Position numbers and translations under genes: made by a program. The notes under the pieces were generated by a model. It was not told where the DNA came from. It saw only the letters and a list, made by a program, of their open reading frames with translations, and did not search any database. This document shows positions 32,917 through 41,179 of a stretch of DNA of 64,000 bases, piece by piece. Positions within the stretch are counted from its first letter, which is position 1. Each line of letters starts with the position of its first letter. The DNA comes from Bacteroidota bacterium (GTDB taxonomy: Bacteria; Bacteroidota; Ignavibacteria; Ignavibacteriales; Ignavibacteriaceae). The stretch lies in assembly GCA_022564295.1 (NCBI GenBank), contig JADFLR010000001.1:124001-188000 (forward strand), written 5' to 3'.

Positions 32917-33384
32917 TTACCTCCCCATCTTCAAAATCTCATCCCACTCTTTTTTATTTACCGGAAATACTGATAACCGGTTACCTCTTTGAATTAATCT
33001 GAAGTCCTTTAGTATTGGATTTTCCTTTATCGCTTTTAAAGTCACTGGATGTTTAAATTTTTCTTTCAGCTTAATATCAACCATAAACCAGCGCGGCTCT
33101 TTTTGCAGTGCGGTTGGATCAAAATGTTTGTTATCAGGGTCAAACTGTGTATGGTCGGGATAAGCTTCTTTTACAATCTCACAATAGCCAACAACCGCAA
33201 GCGGGTCTGCATTGCTGTGGTAAAATAAAACACCGTCGCCTTTCCGCATATCGTCCCTTATAAAATTTCGTGCCTGGTAATTTCTAACACCATCCCAATG
33301 AGTTTTTGTGCCGGGCCTGTTTTGCAAATCATCAATTGAAAAAGCATTCGGTTCAGATTTGAAAAGCCAATATTTCTTTGCCAA
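32917..33384 (-). CDS. EVE-domain protein (THYN1-like)
   Basis: A 155-residue EVE-domain protein: YWLFKSEPNAFSIDDLQ, WDGVRNYQARNFIRDDMRKGDGVLFYHSN and PRWFMVDIKLKEKFKHPVTL are the family blocks. EVE domains share the PUA-like fold and recognise modified bases in DNA or RNA. Bacterial stand-alone members resemble human THYN1. All family blocks are present and the length is standard. No modification-dependent restriction gene is adjacent, so a house-cleaning role is more likely than a defence role. The start MAKKYWLFKS matches the usual position. Confidence 0.92.
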   Translation of the reverse strand: MAKKYWLFKSEPNAFSIDDLQNRPGTKTHWDGVRNYQARNFIRDDMRKGDGVLFYHSNADPLAVVGYCEIVKEAYPDHTQFDPDNKHFDPTALQKEPRWFMVDIKLKEKFKHPVTLKAIKENPILKDFRLIQRGNRLSVFPVNKKEWDEILKMGR

Positions 33385-33515
33385 TTTTATTCCTCAAATT
33401 ATTTTGTTGTTTCCTCGAAACATATATATAAAATAGAAATTATTCATCAGAACTGTTTTTCTAAATTGCTATTCATTTTTTAGCTGAATATATTGATTTC
33501 AATAATGGAAAGAAT

Positions 33516-34175
33516 ATGTACAAAATATTAACAATATTTTTATTAGCCGGGTTTATTATAAGCGCTTTTGCACAGAAACAGGGAACTTTTACAATTGCGC
33601 GTCTAAAGTATAATGGCGGCGGCGATTGGTACAACGATCCTTCGGCTGAAGTGAACTTGCTTAACTTCATCACGCGAAACACAAATATAAAAGTCGATGC
33701 AAGATATCGGTTTGTAGAAATATCATCGGAAGAGATTTTTTCTTATCCATTTTTGTTTATTACAGGACATGGAAATGTTGTTTTTTCGGAAGATGAAGTT
33801 GAACGGTTACGACTCTATTTGGAGAACGGTGGTTTTCTTTACATTGATGATGACTATGGTTTGGATAATGCAATAAGACGTGAGATGAAGAAGGTTTTCC
33901 CAGCAAAAGATTTTATTGAGCTTCCTTTTAATTATGGTTTATACAGTGTGTTTTATAATTTTGAAAACGGACCGCCCAAAACACATGAACATGATAAAAA
34001 CCCACCGCAGGGATTCGGTATTTTTGTAGATGGAAGACTTGCAGTATATTATACTTATGAATCTAACCCGAGTGATGGTTGGGCTGATGAAGTGGTACAT
34101 AACGACCCACCCGAAAAAAGAGAAGAAGCATTGAAATTTGGAACTAACATAGTAGTTTGGGCGTTAATACAATAA
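33516..34175 (+). CDS. Exported DUF4159 protein
   Basis: A 219-residue protein with signal peptide MYKILTIFLLAGFIISAFAQ, cleaved after FAQ. The DUF4159 core comprises FTIARLKYNGGGDWYNDPSAEVNLL, FLFITGHGNVVFSEDEVERLRLYLENGGFLYIDDDYG, and the C-terminal NIVVWAL. The glycine-rich ITGHG and DDD segments suggest a flavodoxin- or GATase-like fold of unknown activity. Its stop overlaps the next start (TAATG). DUF4159, DUF4175 and BatA genes usually occur in one cluster with a MoxR ATPase; here the first two are adjacent and BatA is 7 kb away. Confidence 0.82.
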   Translation: MYKILTIFLLAGFIISAFAQKQGTFTIARLKYNGGGDWYNDPSAEVNLLNFITRNTNIKVDARYRFVEISSEEIFSYPFLFITGHGNVVFSEDEVERLRLYLENGGFLYIDDDYGLDNAIRREMKKVFPAKDFIELPFNYGLYSVFYNFENGPPKTHEHDKNPPQGFGIFVDGRLAVYYTYESNPSDGWADEVVHNDPPEKREEALKFGTNIVVWALIQ

Positions 34176-37100
34176 TGGGAACAGATTCAAAATATTATAG
34201 AGAAGTTATAAGCAAACTGGAAAGGTATTGCCAAAAGAAATATCTTCTTCAGGTTATGATCGGTTTGCTAATAGTTTTGTTAATTGCTATAGTAGTTTTC
34301 ACAGTCTTCGCTTTACTTGAACTAATTGCACATTCTAATTCTTCATTAAGAACTTTTATCTTTTATTTAACAGTTGCTGTTATCGGCGGAACGATTGTTT
34401 ATTTATTGCTTATCCCCGTGCTGCGTTACTTTAAGTTTTTCAGGAATGAATCTTACTTCAAGGTTGCCGGAAAAATTGGTGAACACTTTCCGGAAATAAA
34501 AGATGACCTTCTCAATACAATACAGCTTGTTTCTTCAAACGATGACAAAATTTATTCGCCTAAACTGATCAATGCAGCGTTTCAAAATGTATATAACCGT
34601 ACGAAAAATATAAAGTTTGATTCGATCATTAATTTTAAAAAAGTGAAGAGCACCTTTATTTATTTTAGCACTCTTACTGTTGTTGTTATTTTAATGTTTT
34701 TGTTTATACCCGGGCTTAAAGCAGCATCTTACCGTTTAATTAATTACGACCAGGAATTTATTGAACCACCGAAATTCTCTTTTAAAGTATTTCCCGGTAA
34801 TTCTGAGATAACTAAAGGCGAAGATATTTTAATTTCCGTTTCTGTTGAGGGAGAATCTCCAAACGAGATTTACTTTGCCATAAAAAATAAAGAAGATGTT
34901 GAATACACTTATAAACGAGTAAAACCCGATTCACTTGATAATTTTAATTATAACTTTCTATCTGTAAGAACCTCATTCAAATATTTTGTTGCAGCAGACG
35001 AAGTAAAAAGTGATGAATATAAAATAACAGTAATTGACAGACCAATTGTAGAAACAATTGAGCTGGAAATAATTCCTCCTGCTTATTCCAAAATGGAAAA
35101 AATTGTTCAACAAGATAACGGCAATGTTACTTCTTTAATCGGAACAAGAGTATATATTAAACTCTCTTCTACAAAAAAACTGAGTAAAGCATTCCTTCTT
35201 TTTAGTGATTCAACCTCTGTTGAGTTTGATGTTACGGAAAATGATGCTGTTGGAAAATTTACTATAAGAAAAGACATTCAATACATTATAAAATTATTGG
35301 ATGAGAATGGAAATGAAAATTCATCACCAATAACTTACTATGTGCAGGCATTATACGATGCATATCCCACTATCGAAATGATTGCGCCAAATATGAGTAT
35401 CCCTCTTGCAAATGATAACAGAGTTAATCTTATTGCAGAAGTTTCTGATGATTACGGTTTCTCAAAACTCATTCTAAACTACAGGCTCTCAGCTTCAAGG
35501 TACGAACCACCGCAGAAGGATTTTCGTAAATTGGAAATTCAATTACCACCTTCGAAGAAAGAGATTCCCGTTAATTACATATGGAACTTATCTCAACTCT
35601 CATTAGGGGTGGATGATGTTGTAAGCTATTACCTCGAAGTTTTTGATAATGATAATATTAACGGACCAAAATCTGCTAAGACTTCTGTCTTCACTGTAAG
35701 AGTTCCTTCGCTCGATGAAATACTTGCGGAAGCTGATAAAATCCAATCTCATACAGAATCTGAATTGGAACAAACATTAAAAGAAGCTGAGGAACTCCAA
35801 CAAGAATTGCAGGAAATTGATCAGGACCTTAAAAAAGATCAGGAAAAATTAACATGGGAAGAAAAGGAAAAAATTGAAAACGCATTAGAAAAATTTGAAG
35901 AACTTCAGCAAAGAATGGATGACATGAAAGATAAACTTCAGGAAATGCAAAACGATCTTCAACAGAATGATCTTCTATCGGAAGAAACGCTTGAGAAGTA
36001 TATGGAACTACAAAAGCTGATGGATGAACTTACAAGCGAAGAAATGAAAAAGGCGATGGAGAAACTTCGAGATACTTTAGAGCAGCTTAACCGTGATATG
36101 ACACAGGAGCAGCTTCAGAATATGAAATTGGATGAGGAAAGATTTAAAAAAAGTATTGAGCGAACTTTGAATCTTTTAAAGCGAATTCAAATTGAACAAA
36201 AAATTGATGAGCTGCTGAAAAGAACTGAAGAACTTATAGCCGAACAAGAAGAGCTTAAAGAGCAAACTGAACAAAGCGATCCATCAAACCAAAACGAAAA
36301 AAATGAATTGGCGCAGAAGCAAAAAGATATAACGGATAAATTAGAAAAACTTGAAGAGCAAATGAAAAATCTTGATGAGAAAATGAGTGAATTAGAGGAT
36401 ATGCCGAATGAAGAACTTGAACAGGTTATGGATGACTATGAAAAACAGAAAAATGAAGAATTGTCCGAACAAGCATCTCAAAATATTCAGCAAAATAAAA
36501 AGCAGAACGCAATGCAGCAACAGCAGCAGATATCACAAAATATGAAAAAACTAAACCAGCAAATTAAGGAAATGCAAAATTCGATGATGATGCAGAATCA
36601 GATGCAGACTTTTACAGATATGATGAAGATACTTGATAACATGCTTGAGCTTTCGAAGATGCAGGAAGAACTGAAAAATGAAACTAAGAATTCAGAACCA
36701 AATTCAGCAGCGTTTAATGATAATGCCGAGCAACAGGAAAAACTGAAATATAATCTTTCGAATCTTATGAAGCAGATGGAGGAACTTTCGCAAAAAACTT
36801 TTGCTATTTCGCCGGAGATGGGTAAAGCGTTGGGCGATGCAAACAAACAAATGCAGCAGTCTATTCAATCGTTGCAAAACCGTAACGGTTTGTACGCTGC
36901 TATTACACAAGGTGAAGCAATGATGCATTTGAATCAGGCAGCATCGATGATGAAAGGTTCGATGGAAGCAATGATGCAAGGCGGAGGGCAGGGTGGAATG
37001 ATGTCGATGATGCAGCAATTGCAGCAACTTTCTTCACAGCAAATGGATTTGAACAGTCTTACTCAAATGCTACAACAAATGCAGCAGGGTCAACTATCTC

Positions 37101-37558
37101 CCCAGCAGCAGGGAGAGTTGCAAAGGTTAGCCCACCAGCAGGAATTGATAAAAAAATCTCTGGCAGAGTTGAATGAAGAAGCAAAAATTTCGGGTGAGTC
37201 GAAAAAACTTCCCGCTGATCTGGATAATATTTTGAAGGAAATGCAGGAAGTTTTAACGAACATGAAAACCGAAAAACTTGATGATAAACTTGTACAAAAG
37301 CAGGAACAGATATTATCAAAGCTGCTCGATGCACAGCGTTCGATAAATGAAAGAGATTTTGAAAAGAAAAGAAAATCTAATACGGGTGAGAATTTTGTAA
37401 GGCAATCGCCTTTTGATATCAACTTATCGTCGGATGAAGGCAAAGAAAAATTAAAAGATGAATTGAACAAAGCTGTGCAGGAAGGTTATGCAAAAGATTA
37501 TGAAAAATTAATTCTAAAATATTACGAAGCTATTCAAAAAGAGGAGATTAAAAAATAA
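34175..37558 (+). CDS. Large DUF4175 membrane/coiled-coil protein
   Basis: A 1127-residue protein. Three hydrophobic segments lie at the N-terminus (about residues 22-48, 58-82, 157-180), then an Ig-like/beta region (PPKFSFKVFPGNSEI ..., to about residue 510). A coiled coil very rich in Gln, Glu, Lys and Met fills the rest to about residue 1050, for example MQQLQQLSSQQMDLNSLTQM. This order is typical of DUF4175. The ATG at 34175 overlaps the DUF4159 stop and is preferred to an in-frame codon 18 bases earlier. Low-complexity MQQ repeats may allow slippage. The protein probably works with DUF4159 and BatA in envelope homeostasis; mechanism unknown. Confidence 0.8.
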   Translation: MGTDSKYYREVISKLERYCQKKYLLQVMIGLLIVLLIAIVVFTVFALLELIAHSNSSLRTFIFYLTVAVIGGTIVYLLLIPVLRYFKFFRNESYFKVAGKIGEHFPEIKDDLLNTIQLVSSNDDKIYSPKLINAAFQNVYNRTKNIKFDSIINFKKVKSTFIYFSTLTVVVILMFLFIPGLKAASYRLINYDQEFIEPPKFSFKVFPGNSEITKGEDILISVSVEGESPNEIYFAIKNKEDVEYTYKRVKPDSLDNFNYNFLSVRTSFKYFVAADEVKSDEYKITVIDRPIVETIELEIIPPAYSKMEKIVQQDNGNVTSLIGTRVYIKLSSTKKLSKAFLLFSDSTSVEFDVTENDAVGKFTIRKDIQYIIKLLDENGNENSSPITYYVQALYDAYPTIEMIAPNMSIPLANDNRVNLIAEVSDDYGFSKLILNYRLSASRYEPPQKDFRKLEIQLPPSKKEIPVNYIWNLSQLSLGVDDVVSYYLEVFDNDNINGPKSAKTSVFTVRVPSLDEILAEADKIQSHTESELEQTLKEAEELQQELQEIDQDLKKDQEKLTWEEKEKIENALEKFEELQQRMDDMKDKLQEMQNDLQQNDLLSEETLEKYMELQKLMDELTSEEMKKAMEKLRDTLEQLNRDMTQEQLQNMKLDEERFKKSIERTLNLLKRIQIEQKIDELLKRTEELIAEQEELKEQTEQSDPSNQNEKNELAQKQKDITDKLEKLEEQMKNLDEKMSELEDMPNEELEQVMDDYEKQKNEELSEQASQNIQQNKKQNAMQQQQQISQNMKKLNQQIKEMQNSMMMQNQMQTFTDMMKILDNMLELSKMQEELKNETKNSEPNSAAFNDNAEQQEKLKYNLSNLMKQMEELSQKTFAISPEMGKALGDANKQMQQSIQSLQNRNGLYAAITQGEAMMHLNQAASMMKGSMEAMMQGGGQGGMMSMMQQLQQLSSQQMDLNSLTQMLQQMQQGQLSPQQQGELQRLAHQQELIKKSLAELNEEAKISGESKKLPADLDNILKEMQEVLTNMKTEKLDDKLVQKQEQILSKLLDAQRSINERDFEKKRKSNTGENFVRQSPFDINLSSDEGKEKLKDELNKAVQEGYAKDYEKLILKYYEAIQKEEIKK

Positions 37559-37660
37559 ATTATCCTTTTTGCCCTGCCGGTAATCCTACCCACAAAAATT
37601 TTTATTATAATTACGAATGAGATTTTAAGTTGTTAATTTTTATTTAAAACATTTCTCCTA

Positions 37661-39292
37661 ATGAATGAACTGATAGATAATACATTTAAAATACTTGCAA
37701 AAGTTACTAACAGCAAAACGGGACTTTTGCTCAGGATCAATAATTTTGAATCTTATGTTATGTCTCTTGTTGACGTTAACCCTGCTACGTTTGAAGAATT
37801 TATCCAATCCCTCGCACATCTGCACAGAAGCACAGGAATTGACTATGACTCGGTTGAAAACCTTCCTGTTTACAAATCCATAGTTAATGAACTTGATGTG
37901 CAGTCATGTTTTATTCAGAATGTTTATTCAATTAATGAACAAAATGATTCAGTTTATTTGTTTCTTTTCTCAGATGAAAATAATAAACTTTTTTACTCTG
38001 AAAATGATGTGTGTATGTCTATACTTAACATTCTTAGTAGCCAGGTAAAAGAAATATTTTATGAAACCCTGAACAAAAAATCTTTATTGCCGTTTGCCGA
38101 TACCAAGGTTGATGCTGATACAATAGTAAAAAACTGGGAAGAAAATTTTAAAAACCTTCTTCAAATATCTAACGATTTAATTTTTATGCTTGATAAAGAG
38201 GGATGTTTATTAAAGGTAAATGAATCCGGCGCTTTGCTGCTGGATTATAGCGAGAGAGAATTACTTGGCAAACATTTTTTAGAGTTGGTTCCCGCCGATA
38301 AAAATATCGAAGTATCAGAAGCAATAAGTAAAATGTTGCAGTCGGATAAGGTCATTAATTTTACTACAAACCTAAAAACCAAATTAGATAGGCTTAGATC
38401 TTTCGAGATAACCGGGCGGACTATTATGAGAGACGGCAAAGTAATCGGAATGCTTGGAATAGGTAATGATATATCAAAGATGAAAAAATATGAAGATGAA
38501 TTGATAAAGCTGAAACCAAAATTGACAGAAGCTAAGCGATTGATTTCTCTGGAAAGAGCACGACTTTGGCAGCAGAGTTCGTTAATCGAAGAACTCGACA
38601 GACTTAAGAGCGAGTTCGTTTCCAATATCTCACATGAGTTAAGAACGCCATTGGCTTCAATTATTGGATTTTCAGAAACGATAGTTTCTGATCCCGATCT
38701 TCCCGAAGAAATGAAATCGGAGTTTAACAAAGTAATTCTTAATGAAGGAAAACGATTGGCAAAACTGATAAATGACGTGCTGGATATTTCTAAGATTGAA
38801 GGTGGTAAAATAATACTGAATAAAATAAGTTTTGATGTGGTAGAAATTTTAAAAGAGGTTGTGGATCGCAATAATGAAAGTGCTCTCAGGAAAAAAATCA
38901 CACTCAAATTCGAACATCCCAATAACCCAATATTAATAGAGGCTGATAAAGAAAAAATAGCACAATCATTTGAGGCATTAATCAACAATGCGATCAAATT
39001 TACTAATGGCGACGGAAGAGTTAAAGTTATAGTAAATAATCAATTTAAAGAAGTAGAAATTATAATTAGTGATACAGGAATTGGCATACCGGAGAAAGAT
39101 TTACCGTATATTTTCCAAAAATTCTATCGTGTAAGCCGTCCTGGTACAGAAATTCCTGGCACAGGAATTGGCTTAGTTTTTGTGAAACAAATGATTGATT
39201 TACATAAAGGGATGATTTCCGTTCAGAGTGAAATAGGAAATGGAACCACCTTTATTGTAAAATTTCTCAAAAGTTTTAAAGCAAAAAACTGA
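37661..39292 (+). CDS. GAF-like / PAS sensor histidine kinase
   Basis: A 543-residue kinase without membrane segments. An N-terminal GAF-like domain spans about residues 1-145. A PAS domain follows (NLLQISNDLIFMLDKEGCLLKVNESGALLLDYSERELLGKHF, about 160-280), then a short coiled linker. HisKA carries phospho-acceptor His325 in VSNISHELRTPLASIIGFS. The ATPase domain has NNAIKFTNGDG, SDTGIGIPEKDLPYIFQKF and GTGIGLVFVKQMIDLHKG. All catalytic boxes are intact. It is the first gene of an operon with a sigma-54 response regulator nine bases downstream, its likely partner. The signal is unknown and probably cytoplasmic. Confidence 0.9.
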   Translation: MNELIDNTFKILAKVTNSKTGLLLRINNFESYVMSLVDVNPATFEEFIQSLAHLHRSTGIDYDSVENLPVYKSIVNELDVQSCFIQNVYSINEQNDSVYLFLFSDENNKLFYSENDVCMSILNILSSQVKEIFYETLNKKSLLPFADTKVDADTIVKNWEENFKNLLQISNDLIFMLDKEGCLLKVNESGALLLDYSERELLGKHFLELVPADKNIEVSEAISKMLQSDKVINFTTNLKTKLDRLRSFEITGRTIMRDGKVIGMLGIGNDISKMKKYEDELIKLKPKLTEAKRLISLERARLWQQSSLIEELDRLKSEFVSNISHELRTPLASIIGFSETIVSDPDLPEEMKSEFNKVILNEGKRLAKLINDVLDISKIEGGKIILNKISFDVVEILKEVVDRNNESALRKKITLKFEHPNNPILIEADKEKIAQSFEALINNAIKFTNGDGRVKVIVNNQFKEVEIIISDTGIGIPEKDLPYIFQKFYRVSRPGTEIPGTGIGLVFVKQMIDLHKGMISVQSEIGNGTTFIVKFLKSFKAKN

Positions 39293-39301
39293 GGTTAAAA
39301 T

Positions 39302-40687
39302 TTGAATAAGTTGATATTTATTGTCGATGACGAACAGGCAATATCAAAGCTTCTCTCCTTTTGGGTGAAAGAAAAATGGTTATATGAGGTAGAAGTATTT
39401 TCCAACAGCGAAGTTATGTTGAAAAGACTGAGCGCTAAACCGGATTTAATACTATTAGATATCATGCTTCCAGGTTTGGATGGAGTGGAAACTTTGAAAA
39501 GAATAAAGCAAATTGATGAAAATTTACCGGTAATTATGTTATCTGCACAGGGCAGCATCGAAGTAGCCGTAAAGTCTCTTCGTTTCGGGGCTTTTGATTA
39601 TTTCCCTAAACCAATCGACCAGCAGCGGCTTGAACTTGCCATAAAAAACGCAATAAAAAACTACGATTTAACACGTGAAATTCAGAGTCTGAAAGAAAAT
39701 GTTCAGCGCGAATTCAGCTTCGATAATATTATTACTGCTGATGGTAAAATGCAGGATGTTTTCCGTTTGGTTACCAAGGTTTTGAATAACGATATAACGG
39801 TTTTGATATATGGCGAAAGCGGAACAGGTAAAGAGTTGATTGCTAAAGCAATTCATTATAATGGTAACAGAAAAGATAATCCGTTTATAGTTGTAAATTG
39901 TGCTTCAATACCTCGGGAACTTTTAGAGAGTGAATTATTTGGCCACGAAAAAGGGTCCTTCACCGGGGCACATCAACGCAAATTAGGAAAGTTTGAATTA
40001 GCTAATGGAGGAACAATATTTTTGGATGAAGTTGGTGAACTTGAAATGCTGCTTCAGGCAAAACTTCTCCGCGTAATTCAGCAAAGAGAATTTGAAAGAG
40101 TTGGTGGAAACGAATTAATAAAAACCAACGTTCGAATAATGTCAGCCACTAACATAGATTTAAAACAAGCTGTTGATAATAAAGAATTCAGAGAAGATCT
40201 TTATTATCGTTTAAATTCCTTTCCAATCTACATTCCACCTTTAAGACAAAGAAAAGGAGATATATTAGTTTTAACAGAACACTTTGTGACAGAACTTAAT
40301 AAGAAATTAGGCAAAGATATTAAAGGATTTACAAAAAGAGCTTTAAAATTAATTTATGAATACGATTGGCCGGGAAATATTCGTGAAATGGAAAATACTA
40401 TTGAACGATGCATTATTATTGCAGAAAATAATGCGATAGATGTGGAAGATCTTCCGCCTCATTTAAGAACTGCAGAAAAGATGGCTTCAGTAGATTACGC
40501 TGGTCCGCTTTTCACCGATGACACGATAATTCCGTTTGAGAAACTTAAAGAGGAATCGATAAGGCACGCACTAAAAGTTACCAAAGGCAACATTGTTGAA
40601 GCAGCTAAACGGCTGCAGCTTGGGCGAGCTACTATTTACAGGTTAATGGAAAAATACACGATTGAAAACAGAGCTTACAGTGAATAA
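39302..40687 (+). CDS. NtrC-family sigma-54 response regulator
   Basis: A 461-residue three-domain activator. The receiver carries Asp53 (LLDIMLPGLDG), the DDE acidic pair and the usual lysine in FPKPIDQ. The AAA+ domain has Walker A GESGTGKE, the sigma-54 loop GSFTGA (Ser variant) and Walker B GTIFLDEVGE. The C-terminal Fis-type helix-turn-helix is IVEAAKRLQLGRATIYRLM. TTG at 39302, preceded by GAGG, is the only start compatible with the receiver. Nine bases separate it from the kinase, implying a two-component pair. Its target promoters are not visible here. Confidence 0.9.
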   Translation: MNKLIFIVDDEQAISKLLSFWVKEKWLYEVEVFSNSEVMLKRLSAKPDLILLDIMLPGLDGVETLKRIKQIDENLPVIMLSAQGSIEVAVKSLRFGAFDYFPKPIDQQRLELAIKNAIKNYDLTREIQSLKENVQREFSFDNIITADGKMQDVFRLVTKVLNNDITVLIYGESGTGKELIAKAIHYNGNRKDNPFIVVNCASIPRELLESELFGHEKGSFTGAHQRKLGKFELANGGTIFLDEVGELEMLLQAKLLRVIQQREFERVGGNELIKTNVRIMSATNIDLKQAVDNKEFREDLYYRLNSFPIYIPPLRQRKGDILVLTEHFVTELNKKLGKDIKGFTKRALKLIYEYDWPGNIREMENTIERCIIIAENNAIDVEDLPPHLRTAEKMASVDYAGPLFTDDTIIPFEKLKEESIRHALKVTKGNIVEAAKRLQLGRATIYRLMEKYTIENRAYSE

Positions 40688-40709
40688 TTATATAAGAGGA
40701 AAGAATTAA

Positions 40710-41048
40710 ATGTTTTTTATTAAAGAAGAGCACAATGATGTTATTGTAGAGGTTGTAGATTTAAATAGGGCTACTTTAAGTGAAGCTGATGAATTCAAGC
40801 AAAGATTAACTGAAAATATTGAGAATGGCTACAAAAAAATAATTGTCGATCTTACCGATTGTGTATTTATTGATTCTACCTTTCTTGGTGCTTTAGTAAT
40901 ATCTCTTAAAAAGATAACCAGTCTTGGTGGAGATTTAAGATTAGTAGGATTTCAGCCAGCTGTTCACTCAATGTTTGAATTAACCAGGATGTATCGTGTT
41001 TTTGAAACATTCAAAACCAAAGAAGACGCTATTCTGAGTTTTCAGTAG
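40710..41048 (+). CDS. STAS-domain anti-sigma factor antagonist
   Basis: A 112-residue single STAS domain. The phosphorylatable Ser56 lies in DCVFIDSTFLGALVISLKK, the canonical position of SpoIIAA and RsbV. The beta-alpha core (IVEVVDLNRATLSEADEFKQRL) is complete. In the partner-switch model an anti-sigma kinase phosphorylates this serine, a PP2C phosphatase removes the phosphate, and the free protein sequesters the anti-sigma factor. The cognate phosphatase is two genes downstream, but no HPK-type anti-sigma kinase lies in the window. Confidence 0.9.
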   Translation: MFFIKEEHNDVIVEVVDLNRATLSEADEFKQRLTENIENGYKKIIVDLTDCVFIDSTFLGALVISLKKITSLGGDLRLVGFQPAVHSMFELTRMYRVFETFKTKEDAILSFQ

Positions 41049-41059
41049 AAGGAGATATT

Positions 41060-41164
41060 ATGAACTATTGTTTTAAAACATCCAATCAATCCTTTAGTAA
41101 ACCTGTTGATGAAAAAATAATATCATCAGGGGTAGTTACAAACTCATCATTTTATCAAAAGTAG
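41060..41164 (+). CDS. 34-residue ORF between the STAS and PP2C genes
   Basis: ATG at 41060 is preceded by AAGGAGATATT, a strong Shine-Dalgarno at correct spacing. The frame reads MNYCFKTSNQSFSKPVDEK then IISSGVVTNSSFYQK and stops at TAG 41162-41164. The peptide is polar and Ser/Asn-rich with no membrane helix and no recognised family. Its position inside the signalling operon, 11 bases after the STAS gene and 15 bases before the phosphatase, and the quality of the ribosome-binding site favour translation. It could be a small regulator of the partner-switch, or a leader peptide for the phosphatase gene. Confidence 0.5.
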   Translation: MNYCFKTSNQSFSKPVDEKIISSGVVTNSSFYQK

Positions 41165-41179
41165 TAATGGAGGGATACA

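Noticed and set aside
34157-34175. Longer N-terminus for the DUF4175 protein starting at TTG 34157
   Set aside because: ATG at 34175 overlaps the previous stop in the usual coupled fashion and no ribosome-binding site supports the upstream TTG.
36480-37140. Low-complexity MQQ-rich stretch as a separate repeat or mobile element
   Set aside because: It is continuous with the DUF4175 coiled coil and has the codon frame of the gene; family members are normally Gln/Met-rich here.
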